Shown: piece by piece, positions 1 through 8,462 of the stretch | How the letters are laid out: each line of letters starts with the position of its first letter | Numbering within the stretch: position 1 is the first letter of the stretch | Source of the DNA: an uncultured Faecalicatena sp. | GTDB taxonomy: Bacteria; Bacillota; Clostridia; Lachnospirales; Lachnospiraceae | Direction of reading: 5' to 3' | Assembly (NCBI GenBank): GCA_948468385.1 | Contig: CAOKHZ010000016.1 | Location: 1 to 64,000, forward strand | Length of the DNA: 64,000 bases | Program-made: the position numbers and the translations under genes | The notes under the pieces: model-generated | What the model saw: only the letters and a program-made list of their open reading frames with translations | Database searches by the model: none | Told to the model about the DNA's origin: nothing

Positions 1-55
1 AGTAAATGCAATGGGAAGCGTCAAAGGGAGTTGCATTCAACTTGAAAATTTACTT

Positions 56-149
56 AGCGGTAATATTCACGATTAAATTACCGATTGTTATTGATTTTTA
101 CTGATTATAGCGGTATAATAGGGCGAAAACATATTTTAAGAGCGGTATA
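56..149 (+). promoter_or_regulatory. Three direct AGCGGTA repeats around the promoter
   Basis: AGCGGTA occurs at 56-62, 109-115 (running into the -10 box) and 141-147 (in the early leader); the last two extend to AGCGGTATA. The first copy also forms an inverted repeat, CGGTAAT at 58-64 with ATTACCG at 77-83, just upstream of the -35 box. The layout resembles regulator-binding sites, but no cognate regulator can be named from this window. Confidence 0.35.
91..119 (+). promoter_or_regulatory. Sigma-A type promoter of the Tad/phosphosignalling locus
   Basis: TTGATT at 91-96 and a perfect TATAAT at 114-119 are separated by 17 bases, the ideal vegetative spacing. Transcription would start near 126 and give a leader of about 46 bases before the GTG start at 172. 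The sequence match is seen directly; promoter activity is inferred. Confidence 0.75.
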
Positions 150-171
150 AGGAAGAGGGGCGGAGACGATC

Positions 172-1365
172 GTGGATTATTGTGCGTTGGCGGTAACGGA
201 CGTGGGAACCAGAAAGCAAACGAACCAGGACGGCATTTGCATACGCGTCGCGGATACGAAAGAACATGGTCAGGTCGCGATGGCCGTCATCTGTGACGGG
301 ATGGGCGGGCTGTCCAAGGGGGAGGTCGCCAGCACCACGGTGGTGCGCGCGTTTTCGGATTGGTTTGAGCGCGTAGTGTCGCAAGGACTTTCCATATATT
401 CCACGGAAGAGGTTTCTGAAGCGTGGAGACGGATGCTTAAGGAAGAGAATCAGAAAATCCTTGAATTTGGCAGGGGGATTCATGTGAACATGGGAACGAC
501 ATGCAGTGCGTTGTTTTTGACGGGGAACGAGTATGTCATTGTGCATGTGGGTGATACCCGTATATATGCCTTGATGGGCGAGAGGCATTTGTTGACGCGA
601 GACCCATCGGATATGGGAGGTATGGAAGGTAGCATCAGGCAGCTTACTGCGGACCAGACCTATGTGGCCAGGGAGGTGCGTCTGGGAAACATGACGCCCG
701 AGCAGGCAAGGACGCATGCCAAGAGAAGCGTGTTGTTGCAATGTGTCGGAGCGTCCCGAGAGGTAGAACCGCAGGTCGTTTTGGGAGAGGTCCGGGCGGG
801 AATGGTGTTTCTGTTGTGCTCCGATGGATTTCGGCATGTGTTAAGCGAGGAAGAAATGCATGAAAATTTTTATCCGGTGGATTTCGGAGATGTTGGTCGA
901 TTGGAGAAAAAAGGTATAAAGTTGGTGGAATTGGTAAAGGAGAGGGGGGAGAAAGACAACATCTCCGTGGCGGTCGTCCAATGTGGAGAGGCGGGGCAGA
1001 ATGGGCGAACGATATGTGAAGGTCAAGAAGCGAGGCGGAATAAGTGGGAGGCATGCGGGAGCCAAAAAGTGGGGATGGCGGTATGCAAGAAGCAAAAAGC
1101 GGGTTCGGAAGAAGACGTTCGGGCGAATGTCGGTTGGAGGGAAAAGTTGTGGTGCATGGCAAAAAATAGAAAGCGAGAACGGATGTCAGAGCAGGCGATG
1201 GAAACAGCGCTGGCGGCGGAAATGAAACGACCAGCGAAATCGGCTTCGGCGGCAGAACTAGAACAGACTGCGGAGCTTCCGGCGTTAGAACTTAAGGATA
1301 TAGAAATAACGAAAATCTTACAGAGTATCACGATGGTTCATGCGAATGAGGTCATAAATCATTAA
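172..1365 (+). CDS. PP2C-family Ser/Thr protein phosphatase
   Basis: A 397-residue metal-dependent PP2C phosphatase that should remove phosphate from Ser/Thr residues of proteins in the same locus. The GTG start follows a purine-rich ribosome site at 151-160. PP2C signatures appear in order: NQDG with the metal-binding Asp near residue 20, DGMGG at 42-46, GTTC near 106, VGDTR near 128, a CSDG block near 220 and KDNIS near 263. The catalytic domain ends around residue 270. About 120 charged Lys/Glu/Ala-rich residues follow that are not part of the family and look disordered. It is the first gene of the Tad locus, upstream of a matching kinase and FHA protein, so its likely job is to reset phosphorylation of the pilus machine. 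Family assignment is firm; the substrate is inferred. Confidence 0.9.
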   Translation: MDYCALAVTDVGTRKQTNQDGICIRVADTKEHGQVAMAVICDGMGGLSKGEVASTTVVRAFSDWFERVVSQGLSIYSTEEVSEAWRRMLKEENQKILEFGRGIHVNMGTTCSALFLTGNEYVIVHVGDTRIYALMGERHLLTRDPSDMGGMEGSIRQLTADQTYVAREVRLGNMTPEQARTHAKRSVLLQCVGASREVEPQVVLGEVRAGMVFLLCSDGFRHVLSEEEMHENFYPVDFGDVGRLEKKGIKLVELVKERGEKDNISVAVVQCGEAGQNGRTICEGQEARRNKWEACGSQKVGMAVCKKQKAGSEEDVRANVGWREKLWCMAKNRKRERMSEQAMETALAAEMKRPAKSASAAELEQTAELPALELKDIEITKILQSITMVHANEVINH

Positions 1366-1422
1366 AGTTGAAATGCGTACGATAAAACGCGAATTATGAA
1401 AAAAGAAAGGTGGGAAAGCACC

Positions 1423-2487
1423 ATGGTGATAAAGGTGGCGATGTTGTCGGAAAACGCGAACTATATCAAGCGGATGTCGGCCAATTTTAACAGCTTGTTT
1501 TCCGACAAGTTGGAATTGTACTTGTTTACGAATCAGGACAAGGCGCTGGAGGCGTTGTCCACGCAAAAAATAGACGTTTTCCTGAGTGACGGAGGATTTG
1601 AGATTGACCAGCAGAAAGTGCCGAAGAAGTGCGGGTTCGCCTATCTGACCGATACGCCGGACATCGACACGATACGAGGCGAGCGCACAGTCTGCAAATT
1701 TCAAAAGGCGGAGTTGATTTATAAGGAAATTTTGGACATTTATTCGGAAAACGTGTCCGAGGTCATTGGCTTTAGGACCGACGGGAGCCGGGCGAGGGTC
1801 ATTTTGTTCACGTCCGCCGCCGGTGGGACAGGATGTAGTACGGCGGCAGCAGCTTGTGCGGGTGCCCTGGCGGCGAAGGGAAAGAGGGTGCTGTACTTTC
1901 CGTTGTCAATGTTTGAGCGGGCGGAAGTGTTGTTTCATGCGGACGGAACCGCTGATTTTAGCAACGTGCTTTACGCGCTAAAAAGTAAAAAATCAAATTT
2001 TGCCCTAAAAATCGAGAGCTGCGTGAGACGGGACGAGACCGGGGTTTCCTTCTTCCAGTCGTCGCCGAGCGCGTTGGACATGGTGGAATTTCGTGACGAG
2101 GAAATGAAAATACTGATGGAAGTGTTGGAGTCCGGCGGGGATTTTGATTTTCTCATATTGGACGCGCCGTTTGCGTTACAAGGAAGGGTGTTCGAAATGG
2201 TGCGGGAATCCGGCCAGACCATCTTTGTCACGAATGGCAGTCTGGCGGCGAATGATAAGACGATACGGGCGTTGGAGGCGATTCGCATTTTGGACGAGCA
2301 GAGGGAGGACGCGGTGATGAGCAAGGTGCGCCTTTTGTATAACGGAATGGATGAAAAAGCAGTGAAAATGCCGGGCGAGTGGGGGTCTCTCGTAATGGGG
2401 CAAATTCGCAGGGTGGAGTCACGCGCGTTGGTTTCCAGGATATTGGCGCAGACGGACGCGCTTACGATATTTGGACAGTTCATGTGA
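1423..2487 (+). CDS. TadZ/CpaE-like pilus localisation protein with degenerate P-loop
   Basis: A 354-residue protein with an N-terminal receiver-like domain (about 1-105) and a C-terminal MinD/ParA-like domain, the architecture of TadZ/CpaE proteins that place the Tad machine at a cell site. The ATG at 1423 is preferred over an in-frame ATG at 1396 because AAAGGTGGG ends about nine bases before it. The P-loop at residues 131-140 reads SAAGGTGCST: both lysines of the deviant Walker A motif are missing, so ATP binding may be weak or lost. A Walker B-like stretch (FLILDAP) is kept. It lies directly before tadA, its usual place. Function is inferred from family and position. Confidence 0.82.
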   Translation: MVIKVAMLSENANYIKRMSANFNSLFSDKLELYLFTNQDKALEALSTQKIDVFLSDGGFEIDQQKVPKKCGFAYLTDTPDIDTIRGERTVCKFQKAELIYKEILDIYSENVSEVIGFRTDGSRARVILFTSAAGGTGCSTAAAACAGALAAKGKRVLYFPLSMFERAEVLFHADGTADFSNVLYALKSKKSNFALKIESCVRRDETGVSFFQSSPSALDMVEFRDEEMKILMEVLESGGDFDFLILDAPFALQGRVFEMVRESGQTIFVTNGSLAANDKTIRALEAIRILDEQREDAVMSKVRLLYNGMDEKAVKMPGEWGSLVMGQIRRVESRALVSRILAQTDALTIFGQFM

Positions 2488-2614
2488 CGAGCGCGGCAAG
2501 CGCGGAAAATGAGGAGAATGACGCGTGTGAGTAAGGCGCGGAGAAAGGCGCGTGTGATTAGGGCAGGCATGGCGAGAGATAGGCACGGTCAGAGAGCGAA
2601 AGGGGGAGCGATTC

Positions 2615-3853
2615 ATGGATAATGTAAATGTGGAGGACATGGTGCGGGAAATTAAGACATATATCGCGGCCAACCTTCCGCTTAGTGAGTTCACCGACGA
2701 GGAGTTGGAGGAAAAAATTGAGGACGTGGTGGATAAAAAATTGTCCGGCCAATACTGCTCGATTGACAAGCGAGTCAATATTGTCAAGCAAATTTTCAGT
2801 TCCATTCGGGGATTTGGCATTCTCGACGTGATTATGAATGATGACGATATTACGGAAATCATGGTGAATGGGCCGAAAAATATTTTTATTGAGAAAAAAG
2901 GTGTGCTGCAAAAACTGGATCAGGAATTTGAGAGCGAGCGGCGGCTGGAGGACATTATCCAGCGTATCGTCGGGCTTGCGGGGCGGGAAGTCAACCAGGC
3001 CAATCCCATCGTCGATACCCGTCTGCCGGACGGCTCGCGTGTCAACGTGGTATTGCCGCCCATTGCCTTGTGCGGGCCGACGGTCACGATTCGAAAGTTT
3101 TCCAAGACCCCGATGACTATGGAACGGCTGATTGCGTATGGTTCACTGACGCAGGAAATTGCCGGTGTTTTGGAAATTTTGGTGAAGGCCAAATATAACA
3201 TTTTCATTTGTGGGGGAACCGGATCGGGGAAGACGACGTTTCTAAACGCCTTGTCCAATTATATTCCCAAAAATGAGCGAATCATCACGATTGAGGATTC
3301 GGCCGAGTTGCAGATTACCGGCGTGGACAACTTAGTCGGCATGGAGACGAGGAATGCCAACGCCGCCGGGGCGGGCGAAATCAGCATTCGGGATCTGATC
3401 AAGTCGTCGCTGCGTATGCGGCCCGAGCGGATTGTCGTCGGCGAGGTGCGCGGCGGGGAGGCGTTGGACATGTTGCAGGCCATGAACACGGGGCATGACG
3501 GATCGCTTTCCACGGGTCATGCGAATTCGGCGAAGGACATGTTAAGCCGTCTGGAGACGATGGTGCTGCAAGGGGCGGAAGGACTGCCCCTGGAGGCGAT
3601 TCGGCAGCAAATCGCGTCGGCGGTGGACATCATGATTTTTTTGTCAAGGCTACGTGACCATTCCAGAAAGACGATGGAGATTACGGAAGTGGTTGGTTAT
3701 GAAAACGGAGAAATCATTTTGAACCCGTTGTATCAATTTGAGGAAGATAAATTTAGCACGCTGGCGAAAGTGTCCGGCAGCCTGAAGCGGACGAAAAACA
3801 AGATGATACATGATTACAAGCTACAGTTGTCGGGGTATCGGTTGGAATTGTAG
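2615..3853 (+). CDS. TadA/CpaF secretion ATPase
   Basis: A 412-residue type II/IV secretion ATPase that powers assembly of Flp-type pili. After an N-terminal helical domain, the RecA-like core shows Walker A GGTGSGKTT (200-208), the acidic box ITIEDSAEL near 225-232, Walker B with RIVVGEVRG near 272-280 and a His box TGHDGSLSTGHAN near 292-304. All catalytic elements look intact and the length is typical of the CpaF branch. The ATG at 2615 follows GAAAGGGGGA. The 127 bases before it hold only a short, very basic ORF that is not convincing. The next gene starts nine bases downstream, so this one is probably co-translated with tadB. Confidence 0.95.
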   Translation: MDNVNVEDMVREIKTYIAANLPLSEFTDEELEEKIEDVVDKKLSGQYCSIDKRVNIVKQIFSSIRGFGILDVIMNDDDITEIMVNGPKNIFIEKKGVLQKLDQEFESERRLEDIIQRIVGLAGREVNQANPIVDTRLPDGSRVNVVLPPIALCGPTVTIRKFSKTPMTMERLIAYGSLTQEIAGVLEILVKAKYNIFICGGTGSGKTTFLNALSNYIPKNERIITIEDSAELQITGVDNLVGMETRNANAAGAGEISIRDLIKSSLRMRPERIVVGEVRGGEALDMLQAMNTGHDGSLSTGHANSAKDMLSRLETMVLQGAEGLPLEAIRQQIASAVDIMIFLSRLRDHSRKTMEITEVVGYENGEIILNPLYQFEEDKFSTLAKVSGSLKRTKNKMIHDYKLQLSGYRLEL

Positions 3854-3862
3854 GGGGAGAAC

Positions 3863-4732
3863 ATGAAACTATTTCAGAAGAAGGATGAGCCGGAGAAGGA
3901 ACCGCAGTATTACAAGGCGGCGGTGACGAACATCGCGACGTTGAATTACAAGGTGTATTACATGAGTAAGAAAGAAGCGGCGGCGTATTTTGTGTTGGCA
4001 TTCGTCATCGGGGCGGCGGTCGGATATTTGTTTTACGGTGGGCTTGCCAAGGATGAATTTGGCCAGACCACGCTTCTTACGTGGATTTTGAATGCCGCGA
4101 TATCGGTCGTGGTGGGCTTCGTGGCAGGAAAGTTATTTTTGCCGGTTCGAACGGAACAGATTATCCATAAGAGGCGGCAGCAGTTGAGCAATCAATTCCG
4201 TGACATGCTTGATGGCTTAACAACGTCGCTGGGCGCGGGCAACAACGTGGCCGATTCCTTTCGCGCGGTAAAGGAAGACTTGCAAATGCAGTATGAGGAA
4301 GGCGCGTATATTTTGCGGGAGTTTGACGTGATTTTGGCAGGAATGCAAAATGGTGTTCCCATCGAGGACATGCTATATGACTTTGGCGCGCGCAGCGGGA
4401 TTGACGACATCAAAAGTTTTGCCGAGGTGTTCAAGGTGAGCTACCGCAAGGGCGGCAACATGAAGGACATTATTCGCAACACGCATGCAATTTTGAATGA
4501 CAAGATGGAGATTCGCGAGGACATTGAGACGGTCGTGACGTCGAACAAGACGGAGCAGAACATGATGATTGTCATGCCTATCGTGCTGATTGCCATGATT
4601 AAGGGAATGAGCCCGGAATTCGCGGCCAATTTCGCGACGGTGACGGGCGTGATATCGACGACGATTGCCATCGGGTGCTTCGTGGCGGCGTATTATATTG
4701 GAAAAATGATTCTCGACATCGACGTGTCGTGA
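3863..4732 (+). CDS. TadB-like inner-membrane platform protein (T2SSF domain)
   Basis: A 289-residue membrane protein of the type II secretion F family. Two membrane segments (about 36-56 and 73-95) precede a cytoplasmic helical T2SSF domain with the typical LSNQFRDMLDGL and LGAGNNVADSF stretches. Two more hydrophobic segments lie at the C-terminus. Together with the TadC-like protein it should form the membrane platform on which TadA acts. It begins nine bases after tadA with GGGGGAGA as ribosome site. Family and position agree well. Confidence 0.88.
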   Translation: MKLFQKKDEPEKEPQYYKAAVTNIATLNYKVYYMSKKEAAAYFVLAFVIGAAVGYLFYGGLAKDEFGQTTLLTWILNAAISVVVGFVAGKLFLPVRTEQIIHKRRQQLSNQFRDMLDGLTTSLGAGNNVADSFRAVKEDLQMQYEEGAYILREFDVILAGMQNGVPIEDMLYDFGARSGIDDIKSFAEVFKVSYRKGGNMKDIIRNTHAILNDKMEIREDIETVVTSNKTEQNMMIVMPIVLIAMIKGMSPEFAANFATVTGVISTTIAIGCFVAAYYIGKMILDIDVS

Positions 4733-4782
4733 CGTGAGAAAGCAGTCGATCCGATGGTTTGTAGGAAAGCGAGGAGGAGAAA

Positions 4783-4935
4783 ATGAGTTGGCTTACGAAT
4801 GAAATGATGTTGTATGGCGGTTTGGGAATGGTGGCGTGCGCTTTTCTGGCGGCGGTGGCATATTTTTGTATTTCAAGAATCAAGGCAGTACGCCTTGGCG
4901 CGCAATTGGACGCGGAGTACGGGGAGAAACAGTAG
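4783..4935 (+). CDS. Small single-pass membrane protein of the Tad locus
   Basis: A 50-codon ORF beginning MSWLTNEMML, with a very good ribosome site (GAGGAGGAG, 4771-4779) and the same strand and spacing as the pilus genes. Residues about 11-31 form one hydrophobic segment (GGLGMVACAFLAAVAYF), followed by a basic turn (SRIKAVR) and a short acidic tail ending GEKQ. No family is recognised. Position between tadB and the kinase suggests a small accessory subunit of the platform or a kinase partner. Coding status rests on the ribosome site, membrane segment and operon position. Confidence 0.7.
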   Translation: MSWLTNEMMLYGGLGMVACAFLAAVAYFCISRIKAVRLGAQLDAEYGEKQ

Positions 4936-5032
4936 GCCAGAGGGGAGCATGACGCGGGGAAAGCCGCGTTTGACTGGAAAGCGTATCGTGTAGGAGATGA
5001 TGGGGGCGAGGGGCATGGAAGGGAGTGCACGT

Positions 5033-8000
5033 ATGTCAAATATCATAGGGACGACATATGAAATCATAGGAAAAATAGGTTTCGGCGGGGGCGGAAACGT
5101 CTTTCTGGCGAATCATCTGCGTCTGGGGAAGAAGGTGGTCTTAAAGGCGGACAAGCGAAAAATTACCGCCCGGCCGGAGCTTTTGCGCCGCGAGGTGGAC
5201 ACGCTGAAGAACTTGAGTCATTCCTACATTCCACAAGTGTACGATTTTTTCGTGGAGGGAGATACCGTCTACACGGTCATGGACTATATTGAAGGAGAAA
5301 GCCTGGACAAACCCTTGAAGCGGGGAGAAAAATTTTCCCAGCCGCAAGCGATAAAGTGGGCAAGACAATTACTTGAAGCACTTTGTTATTTACATAGTCC
5401 AATTCATGGGGTGCCGCCTCGGGGATTTGTGCACAGCGATATCAAGCCGGCAAACCTGATGAGGACAAGCGATGGAAATATTTTCCTGATTGATTTCAAT
5501 ATCGCGCTTGCCTTGGGCGAGGAAAATGTGGTCGGCTGTAGCGCGGGATACGCTTCGCCGGAGCATTATGGTCTGGATTTTTCCATGGTGGGAGGGATGA
5601 CCGGCACGCAGACGGACAAGCAAACGGAAACGATGCCGGGAGTGGAGACGGAAACGGTGTCGGACGTGGAGATGGAAACAGTACTTGATACGGAGACGGA
5701 AACAGTACTTGACACGGAGGCGGAAACAGTGCTTGACGCGGAGGCGGAAACGGTGCTTGACACGGAGACGATGACGGACGTGCAAACAGTGCCGGATACG
5801 GACACGCTGCCGGATTCGCGCCAATCAAATATGTCACCGAGTTCGATTTCGAATGCCTCGCCAAGCGTGTCGTCAAATTCTTTGCCGAGTTCGTCATCTG
5901 GTTGGTCGTCCGGCTCGTCGATGCGAAGAATCGTTCCTGACGTGCGTTCGGACATTTATAGCACGGGGGCGACGCTTTACCATTTGCTGTGCGGAAAAAG
6001 GCCGGCCAAACATGCGAAGGACGTGGTTCCACTTTCGGAAAAGGAGTTCAGTCCGCAAATTGTGGCAATCATTTCCAAGGCGATGAACCCGAATCCGAAT
6101 TTGCGTTATCAGTCTGCCGAGGAAATGTTGGAAGCGTTTTCTCGTTTGCATGAAAAAGACCCACGAACAAAGCGGTTGAAAAGAAATAATCGAATTGCAT
6201 ACACGGCGATAGGGGCTTGCTTCGCGCTGGGTGTGGTATCGGCGTTTGTCGGGCTGAAACGGATTCAGGTGCTGGAAAGCCGGTTGAAAGTGGTCGAGTA
6301 TTCGCAGAAAGCACTTGCAGGTGGCGACAAACAAGAGGCACTTAAGCTCGCGTTGGAAACCGTGCCGGAAAAAAACGGGCCACTTACCCCGGCGTACATT
6401 CCACAATCGCAGAAAGCATTGGCAGACGCGCTTGGGGTGTATGATCTTGCGGATGGATTTAAGAGATACAAGGTCGTCGAATTGCCGGGCAATCCGCTCA
6501 TGATGCGTATTGCGCCGGACGGGAAAACGGCCGCTTGCATTTATGAGGGATTCGTGGCGGTAATCAATACTGAAACGGCGGAAATCGTGGTCACGCTTCC
6601 GGTAGAAACATCGGTGTTGGCCGAGGTGCGGTATTTGGATGACGACAGAATTGCCTATGCGGGCAGGGACAAAATCGCGGTTTATGACATTGCGAGGGGG
6701 ATGGAAATCTGGTCGGGTCGGCCGGCTACGGCCATTGCCGTTTCGCAGGATGGAAAGACAGTGGCGGCCATATACAAGGAAGATACGTTCGCGACCGTGT
6801 ATGACGCGAATGATGGCCGTGTAAAATGCGAGGTGGATTTTCAAGGGAAGTATCAGGGCGTGGCGGAAAATAACGGCTTTGCGAATCCAGATGACAATCT
6901 GCTGGCATTGAACGAGGATGGCACATTACTGGCCGTGAGTTTTGAAGATGGTTCGCTGCAAATATTTGACTTCAAAGATTTGCAAAATGTGGGTACAAGT
7001 GCGGCGGGCGAGGATTTGCTTGGCACGGGCGAGAGTACGGGCAATGCGGATTCGCGCGTGCGAGGTGCAAGTTTGAAAATTTTGGATGAAATGTCAGGTT
7101 ATACCAATTTTGACGGTGGATTTTATGGAAATTATTTTGCGTTTTCGGCGGGAATGAATCGGGCGGCAATGCGGGAGAGCTCCACCGATTTGTCAGGAAC
7201 GGAATCGGGGGCAGAGCAGTCAAAACCGGGTTCAAGTCAATTGGCAGGTGCGTCATCGGAAGCGGACTTGGAAGCACAAGCGTCAACAAACGCAAAAAAA
7301 TGTATCGTGGCGGTGATTGATACTGAAGCGAAAACGCAGGCGGGCGGTTTTGAGTCGGACGGGTATTGCAAGGTGGCGACGGATGAAAATGGAATTTATT
7401 TGCAGCGAAATAACGTGCTGGTGAAAATGAACCCGCTCACCGGGGAGCAAGAGCCGTTGGTTGACATGACGGGTGGTATTCGAAGTTTTGACACGGATGG
7501 CGTGAACACCGTGGCCGCGACCGTTGATAAGTTATTGTTTTTTGATGAAAACGCAAGACCGGCGGGAAGCTTCGAGGAGGATGGAACGGGTGAATTTGTG
7601 CAGACGGCGAATGGCGTGGCGGTAAGCGGCAGTTTGAATTCGCCGGTGGTTCAGATTTTACGGCATGAAAACCAAGCGGGAGCAGAAGTGTTTCATTACG
7701 ATGCCTCTTATGAACATGCCGAGGCAAGGGTGAGCGTGGATGGAAAGACGATGATGTTATTTTCCTATCGGGGATTTCGTATTTGCGGAGACAACGGGAC
7801 AGTGATTGCCGAGGTGGAAATTCCGGATGCCGGGCAGGTGTATGACCAGCAATATGTCAGGGACGATGAGGGTGAGCGGCTTGAGGTGACATACAATGAC
7901 GGGACGATGCTGGCGTATGACGGGCAGAGCGGGGAAATGGTTTCCGATGGGAATAGCGGCGGGGGGTTAAAGTCGGGAGAGGATGGACGAGCATCGGGGG

Positions 8001-8359
8001 CGAAAAGGGATGCCGATGAGGAGTATTTTACGGATGCGTACAAAATCGTCGCCCCACTCCATGGAACGCCGACGGTATATGACAGAGAGTCGGGCGAGTT
8101 GGTGCGCGAGTTGGAAAAGGATGCGTATTTGACCTACGTGACGGAGGTCGGCGACTACATTGTCACACAGTATGCGGCTACGGACGGAAGTTATTATGGA
8201 ATTTTGTTAAATGGAAAATGTGAAGTATTGGCCGAGTTGCCATATTTATGCGACGTAATCGGGAAGGACTTGTACTTTGACTATCCGACGGGAAGTGTGA
8301 GAAAGACACACATTTATAATATGGAAGAACTTTTGACGCTGGCGCGGGCTGCCGAATGA
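5033..8359 (+). CDS. Transmembrane Ser/Thr protein kinase with beta-propeller-like sensor domain
   Basis: An 1108-residue Hanks-type kinase. The ATG at 5033 is preferred over ATGs at 4997/5000 because GGAAGGGA precedes it at proper distance and the domain begins at once. Seen: glycine loop GFGGGGNV (16-23), VVLK with catalytic Lys38, alpha-C Glu54, HSDIKPAN with catalytic Asp136 (HRD changed to HSD), IDFN at 153-156 (DFG changed to DFN) and SPE at 175-177 in place of APE. About 115 low-complexity Thr/Glu/Ser-rich residues are then inserted before the conserved DVRSDIYSTG. A membrane helix lies near 380-402. Some 700 outer residues with many short beta-strand repeats resemble a WD40/PQQ-like propeller. 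It sits inside the Tad locus and probably phosphorylates its components in response to an outside signal (inference). Confidence 0.88.
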   Translation: MSNIIGTTYEIIGKIGFGGGGNVFLANHLRLGKKVVLKADKRKITARPELLRREVDTLKNLSHSYIPQVYDFFVEGDTVYTVMDYIEGESLDKPLKRGEKFSQPQAIKWARQLLEALCYLHSPIHGVPPRGFVHSDIKPANLMRTSDGNIFLIDFNIALALGEENVVGCSAGYASPEHYGLDFSMVGGMTGTQTDKQTETMPGVETETVSDVEMETVLDTETETVLDTEAETVLDAEAETVLDTETMTDVQTVPDTDTLPDSRQSNMSPSSISNASPSVSSNSLPSSSSGWSSGSSMRRIVPDVRSDIYSTGATLYHLLCGKRPAKHAKDVVPLSEKEFSPQIVAIISKAMNPNPNLRYQSAEEMLEAFSRLHEKDPRTKRLKRNNRIAYTAIGACFALGVVSAFVGLKRIQVLESRLKVVEYSQKALAGGDKQEALKLALETVPEKNGPLTPAYIPQSQKALADALGVYDLADGFKRYKVVELPGNPLMMRIAPDGKTAACIYEGFVAVINTETAEIVVTLPVETSVLAEVRYLDDDRIAYAGRDKIAVYDIARGMEIWSGRPATAIAVSQDGKTVAAIYKEDTFATVYDANDGRVKCEVDFQGKYQGVAENNGFANPDDNLLALNEDGTLLAVSFEDGSLQIFDFKDLQNVGTSAAGEDLLGTGESTGNADSRVRGASLKILDEMSGYTNFDGGFYGNYFAFSAGMNRAAMRESSTDLSGTESGAEQSKPGSSQLAGASSEADLEAQASTNAKKCIVAVIDTEAKTQAGGFESDGYCKVATDENGIYLQRNNVLVKMNPLTGEQEPLVDMTGGIRSFDTDGVNTVAATVDKLLFFDENARPAGSFEEDGTGEFVQTANGVAVSGSLNSPVVQILRHENQAGAEVFHYDASYEHAEARVSVDGKTMMLFSYRGFRICGDNGTVIAEVEIPDAGQVYDQQYVRDDEGERLEVTYNDGTMLAYDGQSGEMVSDGNSGGGLKSGEDGRASGAKRDADEEYFTDAYKIVAPLHGTPTVYDRESGELVRELEKDAYLTYVTEVGDYIVTQYAATDGSYYGILLNGKCEVLAELPYLCDVIGKDLYFDYPTGSVRKTHIYNMEELLTLARAAE
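5642..5761 (+). repeat. Five 24-bp tandem repeats inside the kinase gene
   Basis: Five in-frame 24-base units encode an eight-residue motif of the form xExETVLD (VETETVSD, VEMETVLD, TETETVLD, TEAETVLD, AEAETVLD). They lie in the insertion between the SPE motif and subdomain IX of the kinase. Copy number could change by slippage without breaking the frame. Confidence 0.85.
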
Positions 8360-8462
8360 GTTCGCCGCTTGTCAAATGAATGGCTAGGTGAGTCGACGTT
8401 TGACTCATGAATGGCGGCATCTATTGCACGTAAGTGCGCATGAATGAGGGAGAATGACGAAA

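Noticed and set aside
136-837. 233-codon minus-strand ORF opposite the PP2C gene
   Set aside because: It is fully antisense to a gene with all PP2C motifs and shows His/Arg-rich shadow composition and no family match.
2509-2621. Short basic ORF (MRRMTRVSKARRKAR...) before tadA
   Set aside because: Arg/Lys/Ala-rich, overlaps the tadA start and has no family resemblance; more likely spacer.
5642-5761. Regular 24-bp repeats considered as a CRISPR array
   Set aside because: Units are contiguous without spacers and in frame inside the kinase gene.
5894-6844. 316-codon minus-strand ORF opposite the kinase gene
   Set aside because: Antisense shadow of a well-supported kinase; Arg/His-rich, no motif, no ribosome site of note.
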